Positions 43,563 through 52,510 of a DNA stretch of 64,000 nt are shown here, in pieces. Source of the DNA: Tabrizicola_A sp965284335. Its GTDB lineage: Bacteria; Pseudomonadota; Alphaproteobacteria; Rhodobacterales; Rhodobacteraceae. A model generated the notes under the pieces. It did no database searches. It was not told where the DNA came from and saw only the letters and a list, made by a program, of their open reading frames with translations. The first letter of the stretch is position 1, and every line of letters starts with the position of its first letter. Where the stretch lies: the NCBI RefSeq assembly GCF_965284335.1, contig NZ_OZ260076.1; one strand, given 5' to 3'. A program made the translations under genes and the position numbers.

Positions 43563-44217
43563 GCATGACAATGCATTTGTCGGGCAGGGTCAAAATGGCC
43601 CGCGCGCCCGGCCCCATCAGGGGTTGAAGCGCGGCATCCTCGGCCCAAAGCCCGCCGGTAAAGGTGCCATAGGCGGGCAGGATCAGCCGATTGCCGTCGC
43701 ACAGAAACGCCCGCCAAGATTTGCCCGCCAATCGCGCCTTGGGGTGGTAATGGCCTGACACCTCGGGCCCCGCCCCGCCGCCGATATGGCGAAAGGTCAG
43801 CCCGCCTCGGATGAGTTCGGCCAGATGCGTGCCGCCCAGATCGGCGGGGCCAAGATCGATGGGGCCTGCGTCATGGTTGCCCTCGATCCAGATCCAGTCG
43901 CGCCCCGCCATCAGCCGGATCAGCCACAGGCGGTCGGTTTCATCCATGCCTTGCGCGGCGGTCAGGTCATCAAAACTGTCGCCAAGGCAGACCACCACGC
44001 GCGCGCCGCTCGCCTCAAGATCGGCCTCAAGCCGCAAAAGCGTGGCGCGGGTCTCATAGGGGGGCAAAAGCGCGCCGCCGCGCCGCGCGAGACGTTCGGA
44101 TTTGCCAAAATGCAGATCAGACACGCAAAGCAGCCGCTGATCCGCCCAATAAACTGCGCCCGAGGGCAGGGCCGTCAGCCGGGCATCGCCAAGGGTGAAA
44201 GCATAGCTCATGGCCAT
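43531..44217 (-). CDS. pdeM: Ligase-associated DNA damage response endonuclease PdeM
   Basis: 228 aa calcineurin-like metallophosphoesterase. Metal-binding motifs are VSDLHFGKSERLARRG, CLGDSFDD, WIEGNHD and SGHYHPKA. The family sits next to the ligase-associated helicase and is thought to act in DNA repair. The ATG at 44217 (or 44211) is the most likely start; a TTG at 44247 would overlap the helicase stop. Confidence 0.88.
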   Translation of the reverse strand: MAMSYAFTLGDARLTALPSGAVYWADQRLLCVSDLHFGKSERLARRGGALLPPYETRATLLRLEADLEASGARVVVCLGDSFDDLTAAQGMDETDRLWLIRLMAGRDWIWIEGNHDAGPIDLGPADLGGTHLAELIRGGLTFRHIGGGAGPEVSGHYHPKARLAGKSWRAFLCDGNRLILPAYGTFTGGLWAEDAALQPLMGPGARAILTLPDKCIVMPMPRPAGHRP

Positions 44218-44243
44218 GGGTTTGCCCGGCTTGGGGTGGAAAA

Positions 44244-46625
44244 TCAATCCAAGCCTGCGGCGCGCAACAGCGCACGCGCGGCGTCTTCGGCCAAACGCTC
44301 GCGCCCCTTGCCATGGACCGGGATTTTGCCCGGTTCCAGAAACAAGGGGGCGGCAAGGGGCGAGACGCGGGGCAGCGTGACATGGTCGATGCGACCGTCA
44401 ATGCGGGCCAGCATCTCCTCCAACCGACCAAAATCGACCAGCCCGCGCATCGCCTCTTCGCGGGTGAGCCGCAAGAGAAGGTGATCAGGGTCATGGCGCA
44501 GCAGGGTGTCATAAAGGATGTCTGAGGAAAACGTCGCCTGCCGCCCCGATTTGCGCCGCCCTTTGTGGCTGCGCTCGATCAGACCGGCCACGATGGCCAC
44601 GTTGCGAAAGGTGCGCTTCATCACTGCATTGCCGGAAAGCCAGCCCTCCAGCCCCTCGCGCAGATCATTCAGATCCAGCAGGGCTGCGGGGTTGGTCACA
44701 GGTTCCAGCCCCCAGATCAGCGTGGCGTAATCGGTGGCCACAAAGCCTAAAGGGGCAAGGCCCGCCTCTTCCATCCGCTTGGTCAGCAAAAGGCCAAGGG
44801 TTTGCTGGGCATTGCGCCCGGCAAAGCCATAGACGCACAGATGCTGCCGCCCATCTTGGGGAAAGCTTTCCACCAAAAGCCTGCCGGGTTCGGGCAGCCG
44901 CGAAACCTCGCGTTGCAGGGCCAGCCATTCGGCGGTGTGGCCGGGCAGATCTGGCCAGCGGGTTTGTTGGAAAATTTCAAGAATCCGGGCCGCGAGCAGG
45001 GTGGATGTGGCAAATTTTGTGCCATTAAACACAGCCACCTTTGGATCGCGCGCGGCGGTGCGGCTGACCTCGACCGTCATCTCGTGCAGGCTGTCATAGC
45101 GCACCACCTGCCCGCCGATCAAAAAGGTATCGCCGGGGGATAGGGTCGAGGCGAAGGCCTCTTCCACCTCGCCCAAGGGCGGGCCAAAGCGGCCCAGCCG
45201 CACCTTCAGCGTTTCGATGTCGATGATGGTGCCAAGGTTTTGGCGAATGACGGCGGCGGCGCGGGGATCGCGCAGCTGCCACAGCCCGCCGCGCGGCATC
45301 AGCCGCTGCCAGCGGTCATAGGCGCGCAGGGCATAGCCGCCAGTGGCGACGAAATTCAGGCAGTCATCAAACTCGGCCCGCGTCAGGGCGGCATAGGGGC
45401 CGGCGGTGATGACCTCGGCGTAAAGCTGATCGGCGTCGAAGGGGGCGGCGCAGGCGGTGGCAAGGATATGCTGGCACAAGACATCGCGGGGCCCGGGTCC
45501 GCGCGGCTCGCCATCCAAGGCATGGGCGCGGGCGGCCTCAAGTGCGGCCTGACATTCCACCACCTCAAAGCGGTTGGCGGGCACCAACAGCGCCTTCGAG
45601 GGCGCGTTATAGCGGTGGTTGGCCCGCCCAATGCGCTGCACAAGGCGCTTGATGTTTTTCGGCGCGCCGACCTGAATGACGAGATCCACCGCGCCCCAAT
45701 CAATGCCCAGATCAAGAGACCCGGTGCAAACGACCGCACGCAAGGCGCCCGAGACCATCGCCGCCTCAACCCGCTCGCGTTGGTCGCGCGAGAGCGAGCC
45801 GTGATGAATGCCGATGGGCAGATCATCGGTATTGGCCAGCCACAGGTGGTGGAAAAAGATTTCCGCCTGCGCGCGGGTGTTGTGAAAGATGAGGGTGGTC
45901 TGATGGCGGCTGATCTGGTGCAGGATTTCGGGGATGGCATAGCGCCCACCGCCCCCCGCCCAAGGCGGCGGTGTGGCGGTGTCGAGCATGGTGATATCGG
46001 GGTCTGGGCCGGGATCGGCGGTGAGGATCTCGGTCCCCGGCCCGAGATAGGCGGCCAGCGCCGGGGCATCCTCGACCGTGGCCGACAGGCCCACGCGGCG
46101 CAGGCCGGGCGAGAGGGCTTCCAGCCGCGAAAGCGCCAGCATCAACTGATCGCCGCGTTTGCTTTCGGCAAGGGCATGGAGCTCGTCCACCACGACGCGA
46201 CTGAGGCCCGCAAAGATGCGCGGGGCGTCCTCATAGCTGAGCAGAAGTGCCAGGCTTTCGGGTGTGGTCAAGAGGATATGCGGCGGGTCGGCGCGCTGGC
46301 GGCGGCGTTGGGTATAGGTTGTGTCGCCGGTGCGATCCTCGATCCGGATGAGCAGGTTTGCACCTTCGACGGGGCGGCGCAGGTTGCGGCGGATGTCGGC
46401 GGCCAGCGCCTTGAGGGGTGAGATATAAAGGGTGTGGAGGCCCTGATGCCCGCCCGCCAGTTCGGCCAGCGAGGGCAGGAAACCTGCCAGCGTCTTGCCG
46501 CCGCCGGTGGGCGCGATGAGAAGGGTGGAGCGCGCGTCCGCACGCGCCAGCATCTTGCACTGGTGGGGGTGCAGCGCCCAGCCTTGGGCGGAGAACCAAT
46601 CGGAAAGGGCGGGGGGCAGGGTCAT
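44244..46625 (-). CDS. Ligase-associated DNA damage response DEXH helicase (Lhr-like)
   Basis: 793 aa superfamily 2 helicase. It starts MTLPPALSDWFSAQGW at 46625; longer frames have no homology. Motif I is in IAPTGGGKTLAGFLP, motif II in VVVDELHALAESKRG, then LSATVEDAPALAAYLG, and motif VI in QRIGRANHRYN. The C-terminal Lhr-type region follows. The usual ATP-dependent ligase and nuclease partners are not next to it here. It is upstream of pdeM in the same direction. Confidence 0.92.
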   Translation of the reverse strand: MTLPPALSDWFSAQGWALHPHQCKMLARADARSTLLIAPTGGGKTLAGFLPSLAELAGGHQGLHTLYISPLKALAADIRRNLRRPVEGANLLIRIEDRTGDTTYTQRRRQRADPPHILLTTPESLALLLSYEDAPRIFAGLSRVVVDELHALAESKRGDQLMLALSRLEALSPGLRRVGLSATVEDAPALAAYLGPGTEILTADPGPDPDITMLDTATPPPWAGGGGRYAIPEILHQISRHQTTLIFHNTRAQAEIFFHHLWLANTDDLPIGIHHGSLSRDQRERVEAAMVSGALRAVVCTGSLDLGIDWGAVDLVIQVGAPKNIKRLVQRIGRANHRYNAPSKALLVPANRFEVVECQAALEAARAHALDGEPRGPGPRDVLCQHILATACAAPFDADQLYAEVITAGPYAALTRAEFDDCLNFVATGGYALRAYDRWQRLMPRGGLWQLRDPRAAAVIRQNLGTIIDIETLKVRLGRFGPPLGEVEEAFASTLSPGDTFLIGGQVVRYDSLHEMTVEVSRTAARDPKVAVFNGTKFATSTLLAARILEIFQQTRWPDLPGHTAEWLALQREVSRLPEPGRLLVESFPQDGRQHLCVYGFAGRNAQQTLGLLLTKRMEEAGLAPLGFVATDYATLIWGLEPVTNPAALLDLNDLREGLEGWLSGNAVMKRTFRNVAIVAGLIERSHKGRRKSGRQATFSSDILYDTLLRHDPDHLLLRLTREEAMRGLVDFGRLEEMLARIDGRIDHVTLPRVSPLAAPLFLEPGKIPVHGKGRERLAEDAARALLRAAGLD

Positions 46626-46673
46626 GGGGCCAAGATAGCCCGGCTGTGGCGGCCCGCAACTCTTCAACCGCAC

Positions 46674-46740
46674 CTCCTCGTCGGTCTTCGACCGCTCGTC
46701 GTTTGCGCCTTGCGACGAGCGGTCGAAGACCGACGAGGAG
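46674..46740. repeat. Perfect 28-base inverted repeat, CGACGAGG family
   Basis: Each arm is 28 bases, beginning CTCCTCGTCGGTCTTCGACC, with an 11-base loop and no mismatch. It lies between two divergent genes (helicase start 46625, ymdB start 46792), so it is not a 3'-end terminator and probably overlaps promoter DNA. Confidence 0.9.
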
Positions 46741-46791
46741 CGTCGCTCCTTCGCTTGCGCTGGCCCCGGCGGCGGCCTAAGGCTTGCGGCC

Positions 46792-47604
46792 ATGAAACTG
46801 ATGTTCCTTGGCGATGTGATGGGCCGCGCGGGTCGTGCCGCCATCACCGAATTCCTTCCTGCCCTGCGCCTGCGCTGGGGCTTGGATTTTGTCGTGGTCA
46901 ATGGCGAGAACGCCAGCCAAGGCGCGGGGTTGACCACCGAACATGCAAGGTTGCTTTTGCAGGCCGGGGCCGATTGCATCACCCTTGGCGATCATGCCTT
47001 TGACCAAAAGGACATGATGCAGTTTGCAGAAACCGAACAACGCATCATCCGCCCGCTCAACTTTTCCAAAGTGGCACCGGGGCGCGGCTATAAGATTTTC
47101 GATGCCACCTCGGGGCGCAAGGTTTTGGTGGCGCAGGTCTTGGGGCAGGTCTTTATGAAGCGGCCCTTTGATGACCCGTTCAGCGCCACCGAGGCGATTT
47201 TCAAGACCCACCGTTTGGGCGCATCCGTGCAGGCGGCCATTTTGGATGTGCATGCCGAGGCGACATCCGAGAAAATGGCCATGGGCCATTGGTGCGACGG
47301 CCAAGCCAGCCTTGTCGTCGGCACCCATACCCATGTGCCCACCGCCGACCATATGATTCTGCCCGGCGGCACGGCCTATCTGACCGATGCCGGCATGTGT
47401 GGTGATTACAATTCCGTCATCGGCATGGAAAAGATGGAGCCTTTGCGCCGCTTTATCACCGGCATGTCGCAGGCAAGGTTTGAACCCGCGGCTGGCCCGG
47501 CCACGCTGTCGGGCGTTTATGTTGAAACCGATGACCGCACCGGAAAGGCCACCCGCATCGTGCCGGTGCGCCAAGGCGGGCGGCTGGAGCCTGTTGGACC
47601 ATGA
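46792..47604 (+). CDS. YmdB-family metallophosphoesterase
   Basis: 270 aa protein of the TIGR00282 / YmdB family, cyclic nucleotide phosphodiesterases in characterised members. Metal ligands are in MFLGDVMGRAGR, VVNGENASQG, TLGDHAFDQKD, DVHAEATSEK and VGTHTHVPTAD. The stop overlaps the next gene (ATGA). The physiological substrate here is not known. Confidence 0.9.
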   Translation: MKLMFLGDVMGRAGRAAITEFLPALRLRWGLDFVVVNGENASQGAGLTTEHARLLLQAGADCITLGDHAFDQKDMMQFAETEQRIIRPLNFSKVAPGRGYKIFDATSGRKVLVAQVLGQVFMKRPFDDPFSATEAIFKTHRLGASVQAAILDVHAEATSEKMAMGHWCDGQASLVVGTHTHVPTADHMILPGGTAYLTDAGMCGDYNSVIGMEKMEPLRRFITGMSQARFEPAAGPATLSGVYVETDDRTGKATRIVPVRQGGRLEPVGP

Positions 47605-48557
47605 CCACCGCTGTCGTCACCCCCGCCCCCCCTTTGACGCCCCCTTTGACGCCCGGCAAAACTCCCTCCCGCGCGGGCTATGCCGTGATCCTTGCGCTGA
47701 TTGGCATCGGCTGGGGCAGCACCCAGCCCTTGGGCAAGATTGCCGCCTCGACCGGGCATCAGCCGTTCGGGCTGATCTTTTGGCAATTGGTGGTCTGTAT
47801 CGCCGTGCTGGGCGTTTTGACCCTTGCGCGGGGCAAGCGCCTGCCGTTGCACCGCAAGGCGTTGGAGTTTTATGTGGTGGTGGCCTTTCTGGGCACGCTG
47901 ATCCCAAATTACACGTTCTATCTCTCGGTGGCGCGCCTGCCTGCGGGGATCATGTCGATCATCATTGCGACGATCCCGCTGATCGCCTTTCCCATCGCAT
48001 TGGCGCTGCGGATGGATCGGTTCAGCCTGCGGCGGATGATTGGCATTTTGCTGGGCCTGTCGGGGGTTTTGCTGATTGCGCTGCCCCAAGCCAGCCTGCC
48101 TGATCGCGCCATGGTGGCGTTTTTGCCCATCGCGATGATTGGCCCGTTGTTTTACGCGATGGAAAACACCTATGTCGCGGCGCGCGGCACCCAAGGGATG
48201 GATGCCATTCAGGCGATGTTCGGCGCCTCGATCGCCGGGCTGATCTTTTGCACGCCGGTGATGATCGCCATGGGCCATTGGTTCCCGATGCCGTTGAAAC
48301 CCGGTTTGGCGGAATGGGCCTTGATCGGGTCATCGGCATTACATGGGCTTTTATATGCCAGCTTTGTCTGGCTCGCGGCCAAGGCCGGGTCGGTGTTTGC
48401 CTCGCAATCGGCCTATTTCACCACCGCCTCGGGGATTGTGTGGGCGATGATCCTTCTGGGCGAGCGGTTCAGCCCTTGGGTTTGGGCCGCGGCGGCGGTG
48501 ATGCTGTGCGGGTTGGTGCTTGTCTCCCCCCGAGAGCGGGACGCTGCCAAAAGCTAG
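47601..48557 (+). CDS. EamA/DMT superfamily transporter
   Basis: 318 aa with ten predicted helices in two EamA halves (start VILALIGIGWGSTQPLGKIA, end FTTASGIVWAMILLGE). A Pro/Thr-rich leader of about 25 residues precedes the first helix. It is translationally coupled to the ymdB-like gene. The substrate is unknown. Confidence 0.87.
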   Translation: MTTAVVTPAPPLTPPLTPGKTPSRAGYAVILALIGIGWGSTQPLGKIAASTGHQPFGLIFWQLVVCIAVLGVLTLARGKRLPLHRKALEFYVVVAFLGTLIPNYTFYLSVARLPAGIMSIIIATIPLIAFPIALALRMDRFSLRRMIGILLGLSGVLLIALPQASLPDRAMVAFLPIAMIGPLFYAMENTYVAARGTQGMDAIQAMFGASIAGLIFCTPVMIAMGHWFPMPLKPGLAEWALIGSSALHGLLYASFVWLAAKAGSVFASQSAYFTTASGIVWAMILLGERFSPWVWAAAAVMLCGLVLVSPRERDAAKS

Positions 48558-48630
48558 GGCATTGATCTGGCGTTGCCTTTCCTTGCCGCGCGCGCCGGGG
48601 TAAGCTGCCCATCTGACAGGAGGCGGCCCC

Positions 48631-50409
48631 ATGATCGGACTTGACCTAAGCCAAGATGCACAAGCGGTGATTGCGCTGCTGGTTCTTTTTGGCATGTTCG
48701 TGATGTTCTTGCGCGAGACCTATGCGGTTGAGGTGGTGGCCATTGGCGGGGCCACGGTCATGCTGATCTTGGGCATCCTTCCAATGGAAAGCGTGGGCGG
48801 CGTTTTGTCCAACAACGCGCCTTGGACCATTGCGGCGATGTTCATCATCGTGGGCGCTTTGGTGCGCACGGGGGTTTTGGAAACCGTGGGCCAGCTTGCC
48901 GCCCGCAAGGCCGAGGCGCATCCGGCGCTGACCTTGGTTGTTCTGGGCCTTGGGGTGACGCTGGCCTCGGCCTTTGTCAACAACACGCCCTTGGTGGTGG
49001 TGATGCTGCCGATCTTTATGCAATTGTCCAAACAATTGCAGCTCTCGCCGTCCAAGCTGTTGATCCCCTTGTCTTATATGACCATTCTGGGCGGCACGGT
49101 CACGATGATCGGCACCTCGACCAATCTGGTGGTGGATGGCGTCGCGCGCGCCCAAGGGCTAGAGCCTTTTGGCATTTTCGAACTTAGCCCGATCGGCCTG
49201 CTCGTGGCCATCACGGGCCTTTTGTATCTGGCGCTGTTTTCCAAGCGCCTGTTGCCGGACCGCGATTCCATGTCGGCCTTGTTGTCGGACCGCAAGGGGA
49301 TGAAGTTTTTCACCGAGGTGGCTATCCCTGAAGGATCGGCCTTTATTGGTCAAAACCCCGCTCAGGTGGATTTGTTCAGCCGGGGCGGGGCGCGGGTGAT
49401 TGATGTGTTGCGCGGTGATTTGTCATTGCGCCGCAACATGGCCGATGTGGTGCTGGAAGAGGGCGACCGCGTGGTGTTGCGCACGCCCATGGCCGAGCTT
49501 TTGGGCCTGAAAGACCACAAGCAATTGCGCACGGTGGATGAGTTGTCCTCGGTGCAGACCACCACGGTCGAGGTTTTGATCACCCCCGGCTGTCTGATGG
49601 TGGGCCGCAGCCTTGGGCAAATGCGCTTGCGGCGGCGCTATGGCGTCTATCCTTTGGCCGTGCATCGACGCAACCAGAACATCGGGCGGCAATTGGATGA
49701 TCTGGTGGTGCAGGTGGGCGACACGCTGTTGCTGGAAGGGGCACCGTCTGACATTCAGCGGCTGGCGGCCGATATGGATATGGTCGATGTCTCGCATCCG
49801 TCTGAGCGGCCGTATCGTCGCAAACATGCCCCCATTGTGGTGGTTGTGCTGGCGGCGGTGGTGATCGGGGCGGCGCTGAACATCGCGCCGATCCAGTATC
49901 TGGCCTTTGTCGGCGTGGGCATTGTACTTCTGACCCGTGCGATTGACGGCGATGAGGCGCTGGCCTCGGTCGATGGGCGGCTGATGGCGCTGATCTTTGG
50001 CATGTTGGGGGTGGGGGCGGGGCTCGAACATTCCGGCGCGGTGGAGCGGATCGTCGATCTGGTGGCCCCCTTCATGCAAAACATGTCGCCTTGGCTTTTG
50101 GTGCTGTGCGTTTATGCGCTGGTCTCGTTTCTGACCGAGGTGGTGTCGAACAACGCGGTCGCGGTGATCGTGACGCCGATCATCATTCAACTGGCCGTGA
50201 CGCTGGGCGTCGATCCGCGCCCCTTGGTCATGGTGGTGATGATCGGGGCCTCGGCCAGTTTTGCAACTCCGATTGGCTATCAGACCAACACGCTGGTTTA
50301 CGGTCCCGGCGGCTATAGTTTCATGGATTTCATCCGCTTTGGCGTGCCGCTGAATGTGATTTCGGCCATTGTGGTGACCATCGCCATTCCGCTGATGTAT
50401 GACCTTTAG
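48631..50409 (+). CDS. SLC13-family permease with two TrkA-C domains
   Basis: 592 aa. Two hydrophobic blocks (about 10-200 and 405-590) flank a soluble region with two RCK-C (TrkA-C) domains: FTEVAIPEGSAFIGQNP to LEEGDRVVLRTP, and EVLITPGCLMVGRSLGQM to VGDTLLLEGAP. Re-entrant motifs FVNNTPLVVVMLP and EVVSNNAVAVIVTP match the DASS/SLC13 fold. It likely imports sulfate or another anion or organic acid with sodium. AGGAGG precedes the ATG. Confidence 0.88.
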   Translation: MIGLDLSQDAQAVIALLVLFGMFVMFLRETYAVEVVAIGGATVMLILGILPMESVGGVLSNNAPWTIAAMFIIVGALVRTGVLETVGQLAARKAEAHPALTLVVLGLGVTLASAFVNNTPLVVVMLPIFMQLSKQLQLSPSKLLIPLSYMTILGGTVTMIGTSTNLVVDGVARAQGLEPFGIFELSPIGLLVAITGLLYLALFSKRLLPDRDSMSALLSDRKGMKFFTEVAIPEGSAFIGQNPAQVDLFSRGGARVIDVLRGDLSLRRNMADVVLEEGDRVVLRTPMAELLGLKDHKQLRTVDELSSVQTTTVEVLITPGCLMVGRSLGQMRLRRRYGVYPLAVHRRNQNIGRQLDDLVVQVGDTLLLEGAPSDIQRLAADMDMVDVSHPSERPYRRKHAPIVVVVLAAVVIGAALNIAPIQYLAFVGVGIVLLTRAIDGDEALASVDGRLMALIFGMLGVGAGLEHSGAVERIVDLVAPFMQNMSPWLLVLCVYALVSFLTEVVSNNAVAVIVTPIIIQLAVTLGVDPRPLVMVVMIGASASFATPIGYQTNTLVYGPGGYSFMDFIRFGVPLNVISAIVVTIAIPLMYDL

Positions 50410-50482
50410 GGTGCGGGGGTTGCCGCCGGGGGGGCGGCTGGTGTAGACGACCCCATCACCGAGATTACCGGAGTTTGAGGTC

Positions 50483-51226
50483 ATGGCTGGCCATTCCAAA
50501 TGGGCAAATATTCAGCATCGCAAGGGCAAGCAGGACAAGCTGCGCTCGAAGATGTTTTCCAAGCTGTCGAAGGAAATCACCGTCGCGGCCAAGATGGGCG
50601 ATCCGGACCCCGACAAGAACCCGCGTCTGCGTCTGGCCGTAAAGGCCGCCAAGGCGGTGTCGATGCCCAAAGACGTGATCGACCGCGCGATCAAGAAATC
50701 CTCGGGTGGCGATGCGGCGGATTACACCGAAATCCGCTACGAGGGCTATGGCGTGAACGGGATTGCCATCATCGTCGAGGCGATGACGGATAACCTCAAC
50801 CGCACCGCCTCGAACGTGCGCAGCTATTTCACCAAATGCGGCGGCAATCTGGGGCAAACCGGGTCGGTTTCTCACAGCTTTGACCGGGTGGGCGAGATTT
50901 CCTATCCCGCCAGCGCCGGGTCGGCCGATGATGTGATGATGGCCGCGCTGGAGGCCGGGGCGGATGATGTTGAGTCCGATGAAGACGGCCACTGGATTTA
51001 CTGTCAGGTGGAGAACCTGTCGGAAGTGTCGGACGCTTTGGAAAAGGCGCTGGGGGAATCGACGGAATCGAAGATTATCTTCAAGCCCCAGTCCCGCACC
51101 GAGGTGGATCTGGAGACCGCACAAAAGCTGATGCGCCTGATCGACATGTTGGAAGAGGATGACGACGTGCAGTCGGTCACCCATAACTTTGACATGTCCG
51201 ATGAGGTGGCGGCCCAACTGGGCTGA
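50483..51226 (+). CDS. YebC/PmpR family transcriptional regulator or translation factor
   Basis: 247 aa, starting with the invariant MAGHSKWANIQHRKGKQD. Family members bind DNA, and some relatives relieve ribosome stalling at proline runs. Three domains as usual; GYGVNGIAIIVEAMTDNLNRT is the family signature. A strong terminator follows. Confidence 0.95.
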   Translation: MAGHSKWANIQHRKGKQDKLRSKMFSKLSKEITVAAKMGDPDPDKNPRLRLAVKAAKAVSMPKDVIDRAIKKSSGGDAADYTEIRYEGYGVNGIAIIVEAMTDNLNRTASNVRSYFTKCGGNLGQTGSVSHSFDRVGEISYPASAGSADDVMMAALEAGADDVESDEDGHWIYCQVENLSEVSDALEKALGESTESKIIFKPQSRTEVDLETAQKLMRLIDMLEEDDDVQSVTHNFDMSDEVAAQLG

Positions 51227-51244
51227 TCCCTTGCGATGACAGCG

Positions 51245-51276
51245 AAAAGGCGCGCCGAACCCCGGCGCGCCTTTTT
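51245..51276 (+). terminator. Terminator after yebC
   Basis: AAAAGGCGCGCCG and CGGCGCGCCTTTT with a 5-base loop, ending TTTTT. A C/G-run palindrome (CCCCTCCCC / GGGGAGGGG, about 51291-51313) lies between it and the convergent MFS gene. Confidence 0.85.
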
Positions 51277-51328
51277 CATGTCTGCCGCCTCCCCTCCCCC
51301 CGTGGGGAGGGGCTGGGGGTGGGGGGCG

Positions 51329-52510
51329 TCAAGCCTGCCGGTTTGGCAAAATCCAAAGCCCCAGCGCCATGGCCGCCGCTGCCATCGACAGGCCGGCGGC
51401 ATAGATCAGCCCCGGCCCGCCGAGGCCCAAAAGCGCCGCCCCAACCGAGGGCGCGGCGGCCGAGGCAAGGATCGGTGACACCGCCACCGCCCCTGAAATG
51501 GTGCCAAAGCCGCGCCGTCCCAGATGGTCGGCCACCAGCATGGGCCGCAGGTTGGACAAAAGCCCCGCACCCGCGCCTTGCAGCATGGCAAAGACAAAGA
51601 TCAGCGCCGGAAGCCAGCCCGCCACCAACAAAATGCCCCCCGCCGCCAGAACCGAGGCCAGCGACCACAGGCTCGCCCGCGCATTCGACAGCCGCGAGGC
51701 AAAGACCAGCAGCACCAACCGCCCCGCGACCTGACTTGGCCCAATGCAGGCCGCCGCAATCGTGGCCATGGTCGCGCTTGCCCCCCGATCTTGAAAGAGC
51801 ATCAGGATAAAGGTCAAAAGGATGCCGTGGTTCAGCCAGATCAGACCAAAGATCGCTGAAATCCCCCAAAAAGCCGGGCGGCGCAGCGCGTCTTTCAAAG
51901 CCCCCGGCTCGGGCGGGTTGCGGCGGGGCGCTTCGGCCCGCTCCATCCGCCGCAGGGCGCGCACGGCCCATGCATTCACGGGAACCGCGCCGAGAAGGAT
52001 CAAGAGCGCAAAGCCCACCAGCGCGCCTTGGGCCCCGAAATGATGCGCCATCAGCGCGCCCAAGGGAAAGGTCAGTGTGCCCGCAAAGCCCGCAACCAGT
52101 GTCACGCGGGTGATGGCAAGGCGGGCATCATCGCCCAAGCGGCGGGTCAGGAAGGCAAAGCAGGTCTCGTAAAGGCAGGTGGCCTGCACCACGCCCAACA
52201 GCGCCCAGATCACCAGCCACCAGATCAGGCTGGGTGCCCAGCCCAAAAGCGCCACGCCAAGTGCAGCGAGGATCGGGGTATAGGTCAGCATCTCGCCGCC
52301 CCAGCCCCGATCCACCCAGCGCCCGGTAAAGGGGGTAAAGGCCGCCATCACCAAAAAGCCCAAGGTCGGCCCGGCGGCCAGTTCCGCCGCCGTCCAGCCG
52401 GTTTCGCGCAACAAGTCGGGCAGGATCGCCGGAAAGGCGTAATAAACCCCGGCATAGGTGAGCGTCTGACCGACGGCCAGCGCCCAGACCGGGGCGTTGG
52501 CGCGGGTCAT
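51329..52510 (-). CDS. MFS transporter
   Basis: 393 aa with 12 predicted helices. The start APVWALAVGQTLTYAGVYYAFPA and the loop GRWVDRGWGGEM between helices 2 and 3 fit the major facilitator fold. The substrate is unknown. Its ATG overlaps the stop of the M32 peptidase gene, making it the third gene of the ctaA run. Confidence 0.9.
   Translation of the reverse strand: MTRANAPVWALAVGQTLTYAGVYYAFPAILPDLLRETGWTAAELAAGPTLGFLVMAAFTPFTGRWVDRGWGGEMLTYTPILAALGVALLGWAPSLIWWLVIWALLGVVQATCLYETCFAFLTRRLGDDARLAITRVTLVAGFAGTLTFPLGALMAHHFGAQGALVGFALLILLGAVPVNAWAVRALRRMERAEAPRRNPPEPGALKDALRRPAFWGISAIFGLIWLNHGILLTFILMLFQDRGASATMATIAAACIGPSQVAGRLVLLVFASRLSNARASLWSLASVLAAGGILLVAGWLPALIFVFAMLQGAGAGLLSNLRPMLVADHLGRRGFGTISGAVAVSPILASAAAPSVGAALLGLGGPGLIYAAGLSMAAAAMALGLWILPNRQA

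Noticed and set aside
46626..46982. N-terminal extension of the helicase to 46982
   Set aside because: The extension runs through the 28-base palindrome and into the ymdB coding region; homology starts at 46625.
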